A stretch of DNA of 64,000 nt from Bifidobacterium breve. Its GTDB lineage: Bacteria; Actinomycetota; Actinomycetes; Nanopelagicales; Nanopelagicaceae. The stretch spans positions 51,075-115,074 of the forward strand of contig CAMDBB010000005.1 in assembly GCA_945889195.1 (NCBI GenBank), written 5' to 3'. Every line of letters starts with the position of its first letter. Positions within the stretch are counted from its first letter, which is position 1. The notes under the pieces are model-generated. The model was given only the letters and a program-made list of their open reading frames with translations, did no database searches and had not been told where the DNA came from. This document shows, piece by piece, positions 12,534-23,202 of the stretch. A program made the position numbers and the translations under genes.

Positions 12534-13197
12534 ACAACCAGGAAAAGATAACTTCACTCGCAATCTTGTTATTGCAGTCGTCGTAGGCGTTCTCCTCATT
12601 ATGTTGGTGCCAACCTTGCTCTCTCGACAGACCGATTCTTCAGCCAGCATCCCAGCGAACGTTTCAGCCGATCGCGGGTATGGAGTTGTATTTAATGGCG
12701 AACTCACTGGAGTCCCTGTTGTCGATATCTATGAAGACTTTCAATGTCCGGTCTGTGCTCAATTCACACAGCTCAACGGCCCATACATTGAATCGCTGAT
12801 TGCCGAAAAGAAGGCAACCGTTGTCTATCACACGCTCTCATTCTTGGGACCTGAATCTGTCAACGCTGCAAATGCAGCTGCATGTTCTGCAGATGAGGGC
12901 AAATTCCTTGATTACCACCGCTTGCTCATGATGAATCAGAAGCAGGAAAATTCAGGTGCTTGGGATAACACTTTCCTTGCAAGCCTCGGACAGACAGCTG
13001 GAATCACCAGCCAGAAATTTAGTAGCTGCGTCAACAAGGGTGAATATGTCGGTTGGGTCAGCAATGTTGCTGCAGCCGGCGCAAAGGCAAATGTAAATTC
13101 AACGCCTACTGTCTTCGTCAACGGTAAAGAGATTGACCGCAACGCAAGCGAATACTTTGACGCTGCTAAGTTCAAAGCTGCAGTAGAGCGCGGATAA
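12526..13197 (+). CDS. DsbA-family thiol:disulfide oxidoreductase, N-terminally membrane anchored
   Basis: VDIYEDFQCPVCAQFTQ (CPVC active site), STPTVFVNGKEI (cis-Pro), N-terminal TM helix. Confidence 0.88.
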   Translation: MAKQPGKDNFTRNLVIAVVVGVLLIMLVPTLLSRQTDSSASIPANVSADRGYGVVFNGELTGVPVVDIYEDFQCPVCAQFTQLNGPYIESLIAEKKATVVYHTLSFLGPESVNAANAAACSADEGKFLDYHRLLMMNQKQENSGAWDNTFLASLGQTAGITSQKFSSCVNKGEYVGWVSNVAAAGAKANVNSTPTVFVNGKEIDRNASEYFDAAKFKAAVERG

Positions 13198-13202
13198 GTA
13201 CT

Positions 13203-14006
13203 TTGCAAGCCTTTCCAACTCCGAGTACATCGGCAGTTGCGCTAGGCCCTTTTACGATTCACTTCTATGCGCTCTGCATCATCGCAGGGGTAGCGGTGGC
13301 GATCTGGGTAGGAAATAGAAGATTTGTTGCAGCCTTTCCCGGTGCAAAAACTGTTCTTGGAGATGTTGCCGTCGTTGCTGTACCCAGCGGTGTTATTGGT
13401 GGACGTCTTTATCATGTACTCACTTCACCGGAACTTTACTTTGGTGCGGGTGCAAACTTCACTGATATTTTCAAGATCTGGAAAGGCGGTCTTGGAATTT
13501 GGGGCGCCATTGGCTTGGGTGCGTTAGGTGCATATATCGCTTATCGCAGAATCGCCCGTCGCATCGAACTACCGAGCTTTGCCCACTTTGCAGATGCGTT
13601 GGCTCCAGGTTTACTACTTGCGCAAGCGATTGGTCGATTCGGTAATTGGTTTAATGGAGAACTCTTTGGTAGACCACTAGATTCTTGGTGGGCGCTAGAA
13701 ATACCAGCAAACCTTCGCCCCAGTGGATATGAAAACTTTGCCACCTTTCATCCCACCTTTGCATATGAAGCACTCGCAACCACGTGCCTTGCTGTTTTTT
13801 TGATTGCGCTCGGTTCTCGATATCCAGCTGGCTCAATCTTTGCGCTCTATGTCGCGGGCTACTCGCTCGCTCGATTCTTTATCGAAGGAATTCGTATTGA
13901 TCAGGCCCATGTTTGGGGTGGGCTACGTCTCAATCAATATGTTGCGATGACTCTTTTCGCACTGGCATGTGCTGCCTTCATCAAATTCAGACGCTCAGAC
14001 AGGTAG
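13203..14006 (+). CDS. lgt: prolipoprotein diacylglyceryl transferase (TTG start)
   Basis: VIGGRLYHVLT, KGGLGIWGAIGLGALGAY, AIGRFGNWFNGELFGRP. Confidence 0.95.
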   Translation: MQAFPTPSTSAVALGPFTIHFYALCIIAGVAVAIWVGNRRFVAAFPGAKTVLGDVAVVAVPSGVIGGRLYHVLTSPELYFGAGANFTDIFKIWKGGLGIWGAIGLGALGAYIAYRRIARRIELPSFAHFADALAPGLLLAQAIGRFGNWFNGELFGRPLDSWWALEIPANLRPSGYENFATFHPTFAYEALATTCLAVFLIALGSRYPAGSIFALYVAGYSLARFFIEGIRIDQAHVWGGLRLNQYVAMTLFALACAAFIKFRRSDR

Positions 14007-14015
14007 GCTTGCAAG

Positions 14016-14729
14016 ATGGGGCTAGAAGATGTCTATCAACGCAATCTCAACCATCGCACTCATCGCGCTGGTTGGTTACGCGCTGCCGTCCTTGGCGCAA
14101 ATGACGGTTTAGTCTCGACTGCAAGTTTGATGATTGGCGTTGCTGCAGCGCGCGCCGGAGAACAGAGTTTCCTTGTCACAGCAGGTGCCGCTGGAATTGC
14201 AGCGGGTGCCATGTCTATGGCCGTTGGTGAATATGTCTCAGTTCGTTCACAAAATGATATTGAACATTCTGATCGATTATTAGAAATTGAACATCTTGCT
14301 ATCGACCCAGAAGGTGAGCTGGAAGAGTTAATTCAAATTTATATGAAGCGCGGGCTCTCACGTGAGTTAGCGGTACAGGTTGCTATTGAAATGCATAAGA
14401 AGGATCCACTCGAAGCGCATCTTCGCGATGAGTTGGGTCAGCACCCACATACCAAGGCGCGTCCAGTACAAGCGGCAATTGCATCGGCGCTTAGCTTTAC
14501 CGCAGGAGGCCTCATTCCATTTGTTGGAGCATTTGCGCCTACGGTTGGCACGGCGGCCTGGAGCATCGTCGCCTTCACCATCATCGGCCTCACCTTTACC
14601 GGGATTTTGAGCGCAAGAATTGCAGGATCCAAGTTACTCACTCCCACCGTGCGAGTCATCGCCGGCGGCTGCCTCGGTATGGCTATCACCGCAGGCATTG
14701 GGCAGGCGCTACACATAAGTGGCATCTAA
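14016..14729 (+). CDS. VIT1/CCC1-family transporter (putative Fe/Mn)
   Basis: [45 protein letters not shown]. Confidence 0.88.
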   Translation: MGLEDVYQRNLNHRTHRAGWLRAAVLGANDGLVSTASLMIGVAAARAGEQSFLVTAGAAGIAAGAMSMAVGEYVSVRSQNDIEHSDRLLEIEHLAIDPEGELEELIQIYMKRGLSRELAVQVAIEMHKKDPLEAHLRDELGQHPHTKARPVQAAIASALSFTAGGLIPFVGAFAPTVGTAAWSIVAFTIIGLTFTGILSARIAGSKLLTPTVRVIAGGCLGMAITAGIGQALHISGI

Positions 14730-14800
14730 ACCACCTAGGTTGCTACTCTTTCGCTACTGATTTTGGTAGGCGCACCAGTACTTACCGCTCACGGGCCAAA

Positions 14801-14834
14801 GTTGTCCCTTTTGTTTTTTTAAAAAAAGGACAAC
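14801..14834 (+). promoter_or_regulatory. inverted repeat over the gltB ribosome-binding site (GTTGTCC...GGACAAC)
   Basis: GTTGTCC (14801-14807) is the exact reverse complement of GGACAAC (14828-14834); T/A tracts between; AAGGA SD-like sequence inside the 3' arm, ATG at 14840. Confidence 0.6.
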
Positions 14835-14839
14835 GGGTT

Positions 14840-17800
14840 ATGGCACTCTCTTCAAACTATCCCGCACGCCAGGGTCTCTACGATCCTGCAAACGAGCATG
14901 ATGCATGCGGCGTTGCGATGGTTGCCACCCTTAATAAAGTTGCAACACATGACATTGTCGAAAAGGCGCTGACTGCACTTCGCAATCTTGAACACCGCGG
15001 CGCATCGGGCGCTGAACCAGATAGCGGAGATGGAGCAGGAATTCTTATCCGCGTTCCTGATGCTTTCTATAAGGCAGTGACAGAGTTCTCTCTTCCAGCA
15101 GAAGGTTCATATGCAACGGGTATTGCATTTGTCGCACAGGGCGCAGATGTTCAGAGCGAGATTGCAAAGATTGCAGCAGAAGAAGGCCTCACGGTTCTAG
15201 GTTGGCGCGAACTTCCAATCGACTCATCATCTCTTGGCAAGACAGCGCTATCAGTGATGCCAAAGTTTGAACAACTCTTCGTTGCTGGAAAAAAGAACGA
15301 ATCAGGGCTCGCACTTGACCGCTTGGCTTTCGCACTTCGTAAGAGGGCAGAACACACACTCGATCTCTACTTCGCTTCCCTTTCTTCCCAGACAATTGTC
15401 TATAAGGGCATGCTCACAACCGGGCAGCTAGAAGAGTTCTTCCCTGATCTCAGCGATGAAAGAGTGGTCTCACCACTTGCGCTTGTTCACTCACGTTTTT
15501 CAACAAATACCTTCCCATCATGGCCGCTGGCACACCCATATCGCTTTATCGCTCACAACGGTGAAATCAATACAGTTAAGGGAAATCGTAACTGGATGCG
15601 CGCACGCGAATCTCTCCTTGCAAGTGATCTCATTGGGGGAGACCTCAAGCGCCTCTTTCCAATCGTTGAAATGTCAGGCTCTGACTCTGCCTCTTTTGAT
15701 GAAGTCCTTGAACTTCTCTACTTAGGTGGACGTTCACTTCCACATTCAGTTTTGATGATGATTCCTGAAGCATGGGAGAACCATGCGACGATGCCACAGA
15801 AGCGTCGTGATTTTTATGCGTTCCATGCATCCCTTATGGAACCTTGGGATGGACCAGCGTGTGTGACATTTACCGACGGCCATCAAGTAGGTGCAGTGCT
15901 CGATCGCAACGGTCTTCGCCCATCACGTTTCTGGGTTACAGATGACGGCCTTGTTGTTCTTGCATCAGAAGTTGGAGTATTGGATTTTCCTGCAGAGAAG
16001 ATTGTTCGTAAGGGTCGTCTGCAACCAGGAAAGATGTTCCTTGTCGATATCGAAGCAGGCCGCATCATTGAAGATGATGAGATTAAGGATTCATTGGCCG
16101 ATGCAGCTCCTTATGGCCAGTGGCTAAAAGATGGAATGATCAAACTCTCTGATCTTCCTTCACGTGAACATATTGTCTATCCGCACAAATCAGTTATCCG
16201 TCGTCAGAAAGCCTTCGGTTATACCGAGGAAGAAATCAAAATCATCATTACCCCGATGGCTAAAAGCGGGGGAGAAGCCCTTGGTTCGATGGGAACTGAT
16301 ACTCCAATTGCGGCTCTTTCACAGAAGCCAAGACTTCTCTTTGATTACTTCACACAGCTCTTTGCTCAAGTAACCAACCCACCGCTAGATGCGATTCGTG
16401 AAGAGTTAGTAACGAGCTTGGGTGGATCTCTTGGCCCAGAACATAACTTGCTTGATCCAGGCCCAGATTCATGTAAGCAAATCTCTCTGGCATTTCCTGT
16501 CATCGATAACGATGAACTTGCCAAGATTATTCACGTCAACGCTGATGATGATTACCCAGCTCTTGAGGCCTACGTTGTCCGTGGTCTCTTCCCAGTCACA
16601 GGTGATGGAAACACTCTGCGCATTCGCCTGGAAGAGATTAAGCGCGAAGTTTCAGATGCAATCGCAAAGGGTGCTCGCATCATTGTTCTCTCTGATCGTG
16701 ATGGTGATGCCGAAGATTGCCCAATCCCATCGCTATTGCTAACAGCAGCTGTTCATCACCACTTAATTCGCGAAAAGACTCGCACCAAGGTGGGTCTCGT
16801 TGTTGAAGCTGGCGATGTCCGCGAAGTGCACCATGTTGCTCTCTTGATCGGTTACGGAGCAGCAGCGGTAAATCCATATTTGGTTATGGAGACAGCTGAA
16901 GATCTTGTTAATCAAGGCGTTATCACTGGCATCACTCCTGAAAAGGCAGTTCGCAATGTTATTAAGGGCCTCGGCAAGGGCGTTCTTAAGGTGATGTCCA
17001 AGATGGGTATTTCAACCATCGCCTCCTACACAGGAGCACAGGTATTTGAAGCTATCGGCCTTGCCCAAGATGTTGTCGATGAATTCTTCGTTGGGACAAC
17101 TTCACGACTTGGGGGAGTAGACCTTGATGTTATCGCTGAAGAAACCATTAAGCGCCATCACTTTGCCTATCCAGTAGGTGGAGAGATTCCGGGAGCCAAA
17201 CGTCTTGCAGTTGGCGGTGAATACCAATGGCGTCGCGATGGTGAGCCACATCTATTTAACCCTGAGACCGTCTTTGCTTTGCAGCACTCAACTCGCAATA
17301 AGCGCTACGACATCTTTAAGCGCTACACATCAAAGGTCAACGATCAGAGCAAGACCTTGATGACTTTGCGTGGACTCTTCCAATTTAAGGAAGGCGAACG
17401 CGCACCCATCTCAATTGATGAAGTAGAACCAATCTCTGAAATTGTGAAGCGCTTCTCAACAGGTGCGATGTCATATGGATCAGTTTCCCAAGAAGTCCAC
17501 GAAACGTTAGCAATCGCCATGAACCGTTTGGGCGGCAAATCCAATACCGGAGAAGGCGGCGAAGATGAAGTTCGCTACACCCTTCTTCCTAATGGAGATT
17601 CTAAGAAATCTGCCATCAAGCAGGTTGCCTCAGGTCGTTTTGGCGTAACAAGTAATTACCTCATCAACGCGACTGATATTCAGATCAAGATTGCGCAAGG
17701 TGCAAAGCCGGGCGAAGGTGGACAGCTACCTGGAAATAAGGTCTATCCATGGATTGCTAAGGCGCGCTTTTCAACTCCGGGTGTTGGACTAATTTCGCCA

Positions 17801-19357
17801 CCACCTCATCACGACATTTACTCGATTGAAGATCTAGCCCAGTTGATTCACGATCTTAAGAATGCCAATAAGGATGCTCGAGTCCATGTGAAGTTGGTAG
17901 CCGAAGTTGGCGTTGGAACCGTTGCTGCCGGCGTATCTAAGGCGCATGCCGATGTAGTTCTGATTTCCGGACACGATGGTGGAACCGGTGCTTCACCGTT
18001 GACTTCACTCAAGCATGCAGGTGCGCCATGGGAGCTCGGTCTTGCCGAAACTCAGCAGACACTTCTTCTCAACGGACTACGCGATCGCATCGTTGTTCAG
18101 GCAGATGGTCAATTAAAGACTGGGCGCGATGTTGTGATTGCAGCTCTGCTTGGCGCCGAAGAGTATGGATTTGCAACAGCGCCACTTGTGGTCTCAGGTT
18201 GCATCATGATGCGCGTCTGCCACTTGGATACCTGCCCAGTTGGAGTCGCTACACAGAATCCAGAGCTTCGCAAGAAGTTCACCGGAAAGCCAGAGTTTGT
18301 TGAGACCTTCTTTGAATATATTGCTGAAGAAGTCCGCGAAATCTTGGCATCCCTTGGCTTCCGCACATTGCTTGAAGCTGTTGGCCATGTCGAATATCTC
18401 GACACCAAAGCTGCAATTGATCACTGGAAAGCAAGCGGTCTAGATCTTTCTCCTCTTCTTGTGCGTCCGGATGTTGATTCACCTCTTCATCGCACAACAA
18501 CTCAAGATCATGGATTGGCCGCAGCTCTTGATAACACCTTGATTGATTTGGCTCAGGCAGCGCTTGATAAGAAGGAGCCTGTTCGTATCGATCTTCCTGT
18601 GCGTAACGTCAACCGCACAGTAGGAACGATGTTAGGCGCTGAGATCACTCGTCGCTATGGAGCAGAAGGTCTACCGGTCGGAACTATCGATGTCACTCTC
18701 CATGGTTCTGCAGGACAATCTCTTGGAGCTTTTATTCCACAAGGTCTAACACTGCGCCTTTATGGCGACTCCAACGATTACGTTGGTAAGGGAATTTCTG
18801 GTGGTCGCGTCATCGTTCGTCCAGACGAGAAGGCAACTTTCTCATCTGCGAAGAATGTCATTGCTGGAAATGTGATCGGCTATGGCGCAACGTCAGGCGA
18901 AATCTTCATCCGTGGTTTAGTTGGTGAACGTTTCTGCGTTCGAAACTCTGGCGCAACCGCCGTTGTTGAAGGTGTGGGAGACCACGCGCTCGAGTATATG
19001 ACTGGCGGAACTGCAGTCATTCTTGGCGCAACCGGTCGCAATATTGCAGCTGGTATGTCAGGTGGTCGCGCCTTCGTTCTCGATCTCGACACAGCAATCG
19101 TCAATACCGAGATGGTTGATGTCCTTGCTGTCCCGGCAGATCAGCGCGAAGTTCTTCGCTCCATTATTTCAACCTTCCACGTTGAAACCGGTTCAGAAGT
19201 TGCAGCGAACCTGTTGAAGAACTGGGATGCCGAGGTAGCTCGTTTCTCACTCATCATGCCGCGTGACTACGCACGTGTTCTTGCAGCAATTGAAAAGGCA
19301 AACCGTGAAGGTCTTCCAGTAGATGAATATGTCATGGAGGTTGTAGCAAATGGCTGA
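14840..19357 (+). CDS. gltB: glutamate synthase large subunit
   Basis: 1505 aa; [76 protein letters not shown]. Confidence 0.98.
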   Translation: MALSSNYPARQGLYDPANEHDACGVAMVATLNKVATHDIVEKALTALRNLEHRGASGAEPDSGDGAGILIRVPDAFYKAVTEFSLPAEGSYATGIAFVAQGADVQSEIAKIAAEEGLTVLGWRELPIDSSSLGKTALSVMPKFEQLFVAGKKNESGLALDRLAFALRKRAEHTLDLYFASLSSQTIVYKGMLTTGQLEEFFPDLSDERVVSPLALVHSRFSTNTFPSWPLAHPYRFIAHNGEINTVKGNRNWMRARESLLASDLIGGDLKRLFPIVEMSGSDSASFDEVLELLYLGGRSLPHSVLMMIPEAWENHATMPQKRRDFYAFHASLMEPWDGPACVTFTDGHQVGAVLDRNGLRPSRFWVTDDGLVVLASEVGVLDFPAEKIVRKGRLQPGKMFLVDIEAGRIIEDDEIKDSLADAAPYGQWLKDGMIKLSDLPSREHIVYPHKSVIRRQKAFGYTEEEIKIIITPMAKSGGEALGSMGTDTPIAALSQKPRLLFDYFTQLFAQVTNPPLDAIREELVTSLGGSLGPEHNLLDPGPDSCKQISLAFPVIDNDELAKIIHVNADDDYPALEAYVVRGLFPVTGDGNTLRIRLEEIKREVSDAIAKGARIIVLSDRDGDAEDCPIPSLLLTAAVHHHLIREKTRTKVGLVVEAGDVREVHHVALLIGYGAAAVNPYLVMETAEDLVNQGVITGITPEKAVRNVIKGLGKGVLKVMSKMGISTIASYTGAQVFEAIGLAQDVVDEFFVGTTSRLGGVDLDVIAEETIKRHHFAYPVGGEIPGAKRLAVGGEYQWRRDGEPHLFNPETVFALQHSTRNKRYDIFKRYTSKVNDQSKTLMTLRGLFQFKEGERAPISIDEVEPISEIVKRFSTGAMSYGSVSQEVHETLAIAMNRLGGKSNTGEGGEDEVRYTLLPNGDSKKSAIKQVASGRFGVTSNYLINATDIQIKIAQGAKPGEGGQLPGNKVYPWIAKARFSTPGVGLISPPPHHDIYSIEDLAQLIHDLKNANKDARVHVKLVAEVGVGTVAAGVSKAHADVVLISGHDGGTGASPLTSLKHAGAPWELGLAETQQTLLLNGLRDRIVVQADGQLKTGRDVVIAALLGAEEYGFATAPLVVSGCIMMRVCHLDTCPVGVATQNPELRKKFTGKPEFVETFFEYIAEEVREILASLGFRTLLEAVGHVEYLDTKAAIDHWKASGLDLSPLLVRPDVDSPLHRTTTQDHGLAAALDNTLIDLAQAALDKKEPVRIDLPVRNVNRTVGTMLGAEITRRYGAEGLPVGTIDVTLHGSAGQSLGAFIPQGLTLRLYGDSNDYVGKGISGGRVIVRPDEKATFSSAKNVIAGNVIGYGATSGEIFIRGLVGERFCVRNSGATAVVEGVGDHALEYMTGGTAVILGATGRNIAAGMSGGRAFVLDLDTAIVNTEMVDVLAVPADQREVLRSIISTFHVETGSEVAANLLKNWDAEVARFSLIMPRDYARVLAAIEKANREGLPVDEYVMEVVANG

Positions 19358-20804
19358 TCCAAAGGGATTTATGACCACACCTCGCGAGACTCCAAAGCGC
19401 AGACCTGTTGATGTGCGTATCCAAGATTGGAGAGAGGTCTACGAGCCACAATCTTTTGAGCACCTGCAGAAGCAGGCGGGTCGTTGCATGGATTGCGGTA
19501 TTCCGTTCTGTCACTCAGGGTGCCCGCTCGGCAATCTCATTCCAGAGTGGAACGACCTGATCTATCGCGGCGATAAGGCCGAAGCTATCGACCGTCTTCA
19601 TGCAACCAATAACTTCCCAGAGTTCACAGGTCGCCTCTGTCCTGCGCCCTGTGAAACCGCGTGCGTTGTTGGAATAAATCGCGACGCAGTAACTATTAAG
19701 CAGGTTGAACTTCGCACTATTGAAGAAGCCTTTGATGCCAACAATGTAAAGCCGCTAGCGCCAGATCGTCTCTCTGGAAAGACTGTTGCTATCATTGGTT
19801 CAGGTCCTGCAGGACTTGCTGCAGCGCAACAACTGACTCGCGCCGGACACACTGTCGCTGTCTATGACCGCGCCGAGAAAATCGGCGGGCTTCTGCGTTA
19901 TGGAATTCCTGAATTTAAGATGGAGAAGCACATCCTTGACCGCCGTCTTACTCAGATGGAGCAAGAAGGAACTCGTTTCCGTCCCGGCGTAAACGTTGGC
20001 GTTGAGCTCACTGGTTCAGATCTACGCGCTAAGTACGATGCGGTTGTATTGGCCGTTGGCGCTACCCAGTGGCGCGATCTTCCTATTGCTGGACGTGAAA
20101 ATAAGGGCATCTATCAAGCGATGGAGTTCTTGCCGTGGGGAAATAAGCAAGCGCTCGGTGAGATTGAAGAATCGCCAATCAATGTAGCTGGTAAGCACGT
20201 CATCATCTTGGGTGGCGGCGATACTGGCGCAGATTGCTTGGGTACATCTGTTCGCCAAGGCGCTGCCAGCGTGACACAACTTGAAATTATGCCTCGCCCA
20301 ACGGAAGAGCGACCATCGTCACAGCCATGGCCTACTTATCCGATGATTTATCGCGTCTCGAGCGCACACGAAGAACTTGATAATCGCGTCTTCTCTGTCA
20401 GCACTCAAGAGTTCGTGGGGGATGGCAAAGGAAATCTCAAGGCTCTCAAGATTGTCGAAACAAAGTTTGAGAACGGAAAGTTTGAACCAGTTCCAGGAAC
20501 TGAGAAAGAACTTCCCGCTGACTTTGTATTTCTTGCTATGGGCTTTACTGGTCCTGAAAAGTCTGCACTTATTGACCAGTTAGAGGTAAAACTCGATGAT
20601 CGCGGAAATATTGCGCGCGATGAAAATTTCCAGAGCAGCGAAGAAGGCATCTTTGTTGCAGGCGATGCTGGCCGTGGGCAGTCACTGATTGTCTGGGCTA
20701 TCGCTGAAGGGCGCTCAGCAGCGGCTGCTGTGGATCGCTATCTGACCGGAGAGACTCAACTCCATTCACCAATCGAACCAACTACTCGACCGCTGATGGT
20801 TTAG
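19350..20804 (+). CDS. gltD: glutamate synthase small subunit
   Basis: [54 protein letters not shown]. Confidence 0.97.
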   Translation: MADPKGFMTTPRETPKRRPVDVRIQDWREVYEPQSFEHLQKQAGRCMDCGIPFCHSGCPLGNLIPEWNDLIYRGDKAEAIDRLHATNNFPEFTGRLCPAPCETACVVGINRDAVTIKQVELRTIEEAFDANNVKPLAPDRLSGKTVAIIGSGPAGLAAAQQLTRAGHTVAVYDRAEKIGGLLRYGIPEFKMEKHILDRRLTQMEQEGTRFRPGVNVGVELTGSDLRAKYDAVVLAVGATQWRDLPIAGRENKGIYQAMEFLPWGNKQALGEIEESPINVAGKHVIILGGGDTGADCLGTSVRQGAASVTQLEIMPRPTEERPSSQPWPTYPMIYRVSSAHEELDNRVFSVSTQEFVGDGKGNLKALKIVETKFENGKFEPVPGTEKELPADFVFLAMGFTGPEKSALIDQLEVKLDDRGNIARDENFQSSEEGIFVAGDAGRGQSLIVWAIAEGRSAAAAVDRYLTGETQLHSPIEPTTRPLMV

Positions 20805-20843
20805 AACTCGTTAGTACTCACTCTCTATAGATAAGGTAGGCAT

Positions 20844-22283
20844 ATGCGCCGCGCGAAAATAGTTTGCACACTTGGACCTGCCGTTGAATCACCCGAAAAG
20901 GTGCGTGAACTGATCGCCGCCGGCATGAATATGGCGCGCCTGAACCTTTCACATGGCTCCTATGAAGAGCATCAAGGTCGCCTGGATCGAGTTCGCGCGG
21001 CTGCGAAAGAGGCAGGGAAAGCGGTCGCTGTATTGGTTGACCTACAAGGCCCAAAGATTCGCTTGGCGCGATTTGAAAATGGTCCACATGAATTAGCTCG
21101 TGGCGATATCTTCACAATTACCACCGATGATGTTCCCGGAACTAAAGAGCGCGTTGGAACTACCTACAAAGGTCTACCGGGGGATTGCAAAGCTGGAGAT
21201 CGCATTCTTATCGATGATGGCAAGGTCACCGTTGAGGTCGTAGAAGTTAAGGGCAACGATGTTGTCACTAAGTGCATCCAGCCAGGATTTGTGAGCAACA
21301 ACAAGGGCATTAATCTTCCAGGTGTTGCTGTATCAGTTCCTGCGATGTCTGAAAAAGATGAAGATGATCTTCGTTGGGGACTTCGCGCCGGTGCAGATTT
21401 TATTGCTCTCTCATTTGTTCGTAACGCTGCTGATATCAAAGATGTGCATGCAATCATGGATGAAGTTGGTATCCGCGTTCCTGTTATTGCGAAGATTGAG
21501 AAGCCACAAGCCGTTGCCAATCTTGTCGAGATCGTTGAAGCATTTGATGGCATCATGGTGGCTCGTGGCGACCTTGGCGTAGAACTGCCAATTGAAGATG
21601 TGCCAATGGTGCAGAAGCGTTGCGTTGAGTTAGCTCGTGATGCGGCAAAGCCGGTCATCGTGGCAACTCAGATGCTCGATTCCATGATTACCAACTCCAG
21701 TCCTACTCGTGCTGAAGCCACAGACTGTGCCAATGCTGTGCTCGATGGCGCAGATGCCTTGATGCTCTCTGGTGAAACTTCTGTTGGTGAATTTGCTATT
21801 GAATCTGTAAAAACAATGGCGCGCATCATCGAACGCACCGAAGAGCTAGGACTTGATCGCATCCGCCCACTGATGACAGCGCCACGAACTAAGGGTGGAG
21901 CAATCACAAAGGCCGCTGCAGAGGTAGGCGCCACAGTAGGTGCGAAATTCCTGGTTACCTTCACGCAATCTGGAGATTCCGCCCGACGTATTAGCCGCCT
22001 ACGTTCACCAATTCCAATCCTTGCAATCACGCCAGAAGATGGCACTTACAATCGCCTAGCTCTCTCATGGGGTGTGGAATCTTTAGTAACTCCTATGGTT
22101 AAACACACTGATGAGATGGTTCTGCAGGCAGATAAAATGCTCCTCGAAGGTAAGCGCGCTGTAGAGGGCGAACTTGTAATGATCGTTGCAGGGTCACCTC
22201 CCGGGATTCCTGGATCGACCAATGCGATGCGTGTTCACAAAGTGGGCGATGCTGTAAACGGCGTAGCCGCTGCTTATCGCTAA
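20844..22283 (+). CDS. pyk: pyruvate kinase
   Basis: RRAKIVCTLGPA, GMNMARLNLSHGSYEEH, IMVARGDLGVELP, ATQMLDSMI. Confidence 0.98.
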   Translation: MRRAKIVCTLGPAVESPEKVRELIAAGMNMARLNLSHGSYEEHQGRLDRVRAAAKEAGKAVAVLVDLQGPKIRLARFENGPHELARGDIFTITTDDVPGTKERVGTTYKGLPGDCKAGDRILIDDGKVTVEVVEVKGNDVVTKCIQPGFVSNNKGINLPGVAVSVPAMSEKDEDDLRWGLRAGADFIALSFVRNAADIKDVHAIMDEVGIRVPVIAKIEKPQAVANLVEIVEAFDGIMVARGDLGVELPIEDVPMVQKRCVELARDAAKPVIVATQMLDSMITNSSPTRAEATDCANAVLDGADALMLSGETSVGEFAIESVKTMARIIERTEELGLDRIRPLMTAPRTKGGAITKAAAEVGATVGAKFLVTFTQSGDSARRISRLRSPIPILAITPEDGTYNRLALSWGVESLVTPMVKHTDEMVLQADKMLLEGKRAVEGELVMIVAGSPPGIPGSTNAMRVHKVGDAVNGVAAAYR

Positions 22284-22350
22284 AGCCAAGAACCTAGTTT
22301 CTCTTCTCTCCTTTTTCTTATTTGGGGGCGGTGCCTTAGGATTGGAACAC

Positions 22351-22423
22351 GCCTCGGTACTCCAACGGTAGAGAGGGCAGTCTCAAACACTGCATAGTGT
22401 CGGTTCGAATCCGACTCGAGGCA
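22351..22423 (+). tRNA. tRNA-Leu-like (anticodon CAA), class-I-shaped, 73 nt, no encoded CCA
   Basis: Acceptor GCCTCGG/TCGAGGC (7 bp, one G-U), D-stem CTC/GAG, anticodon stem-loop GCAGT-CTCAAAC-ACTGC, 5-nt variable loop ATAGT, T-arm GTCGG-TTCGAAT-CCGAC, discriminator A. Confidence 0.85.
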
Positions 22424-22424
22424 C

Positions 22425-23033
22425 ATGAGTATCGACGCAGCAACGCAGACAGGTGCTACACCTGTGCGGATCCTGGTCGCTGAAGATGAAGCGCTTATCC
22501 GTATGGATCTAGTAGAGATGTTGCAAGAGGCTGGTTACTCAGTCGTTGCGCAAGCTGCTAATGGTGAGGAAGCAATAGCACTCGCTACTGAGCATCGACC
22601 AGATTTAGCAATCTTGGATGTAAAGATGCCAATCCTTGATGGAATATCTGCAGCTGAAAAAATCATTTCGATTGCACCAGTTCTAATGTTGACTGCATTT
22701 AGCCAACGTGAATTGGTTGAACGCGCCCGCGATGCGGGCGTGATGGCATATGTCGTTAAGCCATTTACTATCGGCGACCTCATACCCGCCATTGAGATAG
22801 CCATCAGTCGACATACCCAGATGAGATCTCTGGCTGAAGAAGTCGCCGATTTACATGAGCGCCTTGAAACTCGAAAAATTATCGATCGGGCTAAGGGAAT
22901 CTTGATGAAGGCGCTCAACCTCTCTGAGCCAGAGGCTTTTTCGTGGATTCAGCGAGCCGCCATGGACCGACGGTTGACCATGAAAGAGGTCGCCCATGCC
23001 GTTATCTCCCCTGAAGCAGCTCTCGATAAATAG
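22425..23033 (+). CDS. pdtaR: ANTAR-domain response regulator, PdtaR-like
   Basis: VRILVAEDEALIRMDLVEML receiver, VKPFTIGDLIPAIEIAISR, ERLETRKIIDRAKGILM...EAFSWIQRAAMDRRLTMKEVA ANTAR helix. Confidence 0.9.
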   Translation: MSIDAATQTGATPVRILVAEDEALIRMDLVEMLQEAGYSVVAQAANGEEAIALATEHRPDLAILDVKMPILDGISAAEKIISIAPVLMLTAFSQRELVERARDAGVMAYVVKPFTIGDLIPAIEIAISRHTQMRSLAEEVADLHERLETRKIIDRAKGILMKALNLSEPEAFSWIQRAAMDRRLTMKEVAHAVISPEAALDK

Positions 23034-23202
23034 CCCTTTCGCACCCCATCTGAACAGTTCAGCCCCATGATTTCGTAACCAAAAAGTAATCTCCCGCGCC
23101 CAGAAAAAAGGGCTTTCACCTTGTCTCAAGCGTAGGTTGAGCATTACGCTTCATGCCTCCCTGTCCCGGGACTTAAAGCATGAAAAAACAGGAAGGCAAT
23201 AC

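Noticed and set aside
14751-14839. glnA-type glutamine riboswitch upstream of gltB
   Set aside because: The conserved glnA RNA core as I know it is not visible; kept only as an uncharacterised hairpin leader
22284-22350. Rho-independent terminator after pyk
   Set aside because: Pyrimidine-rich TTTCTCTTCTCTCCTTTTTC lacks a convincing preceding stem
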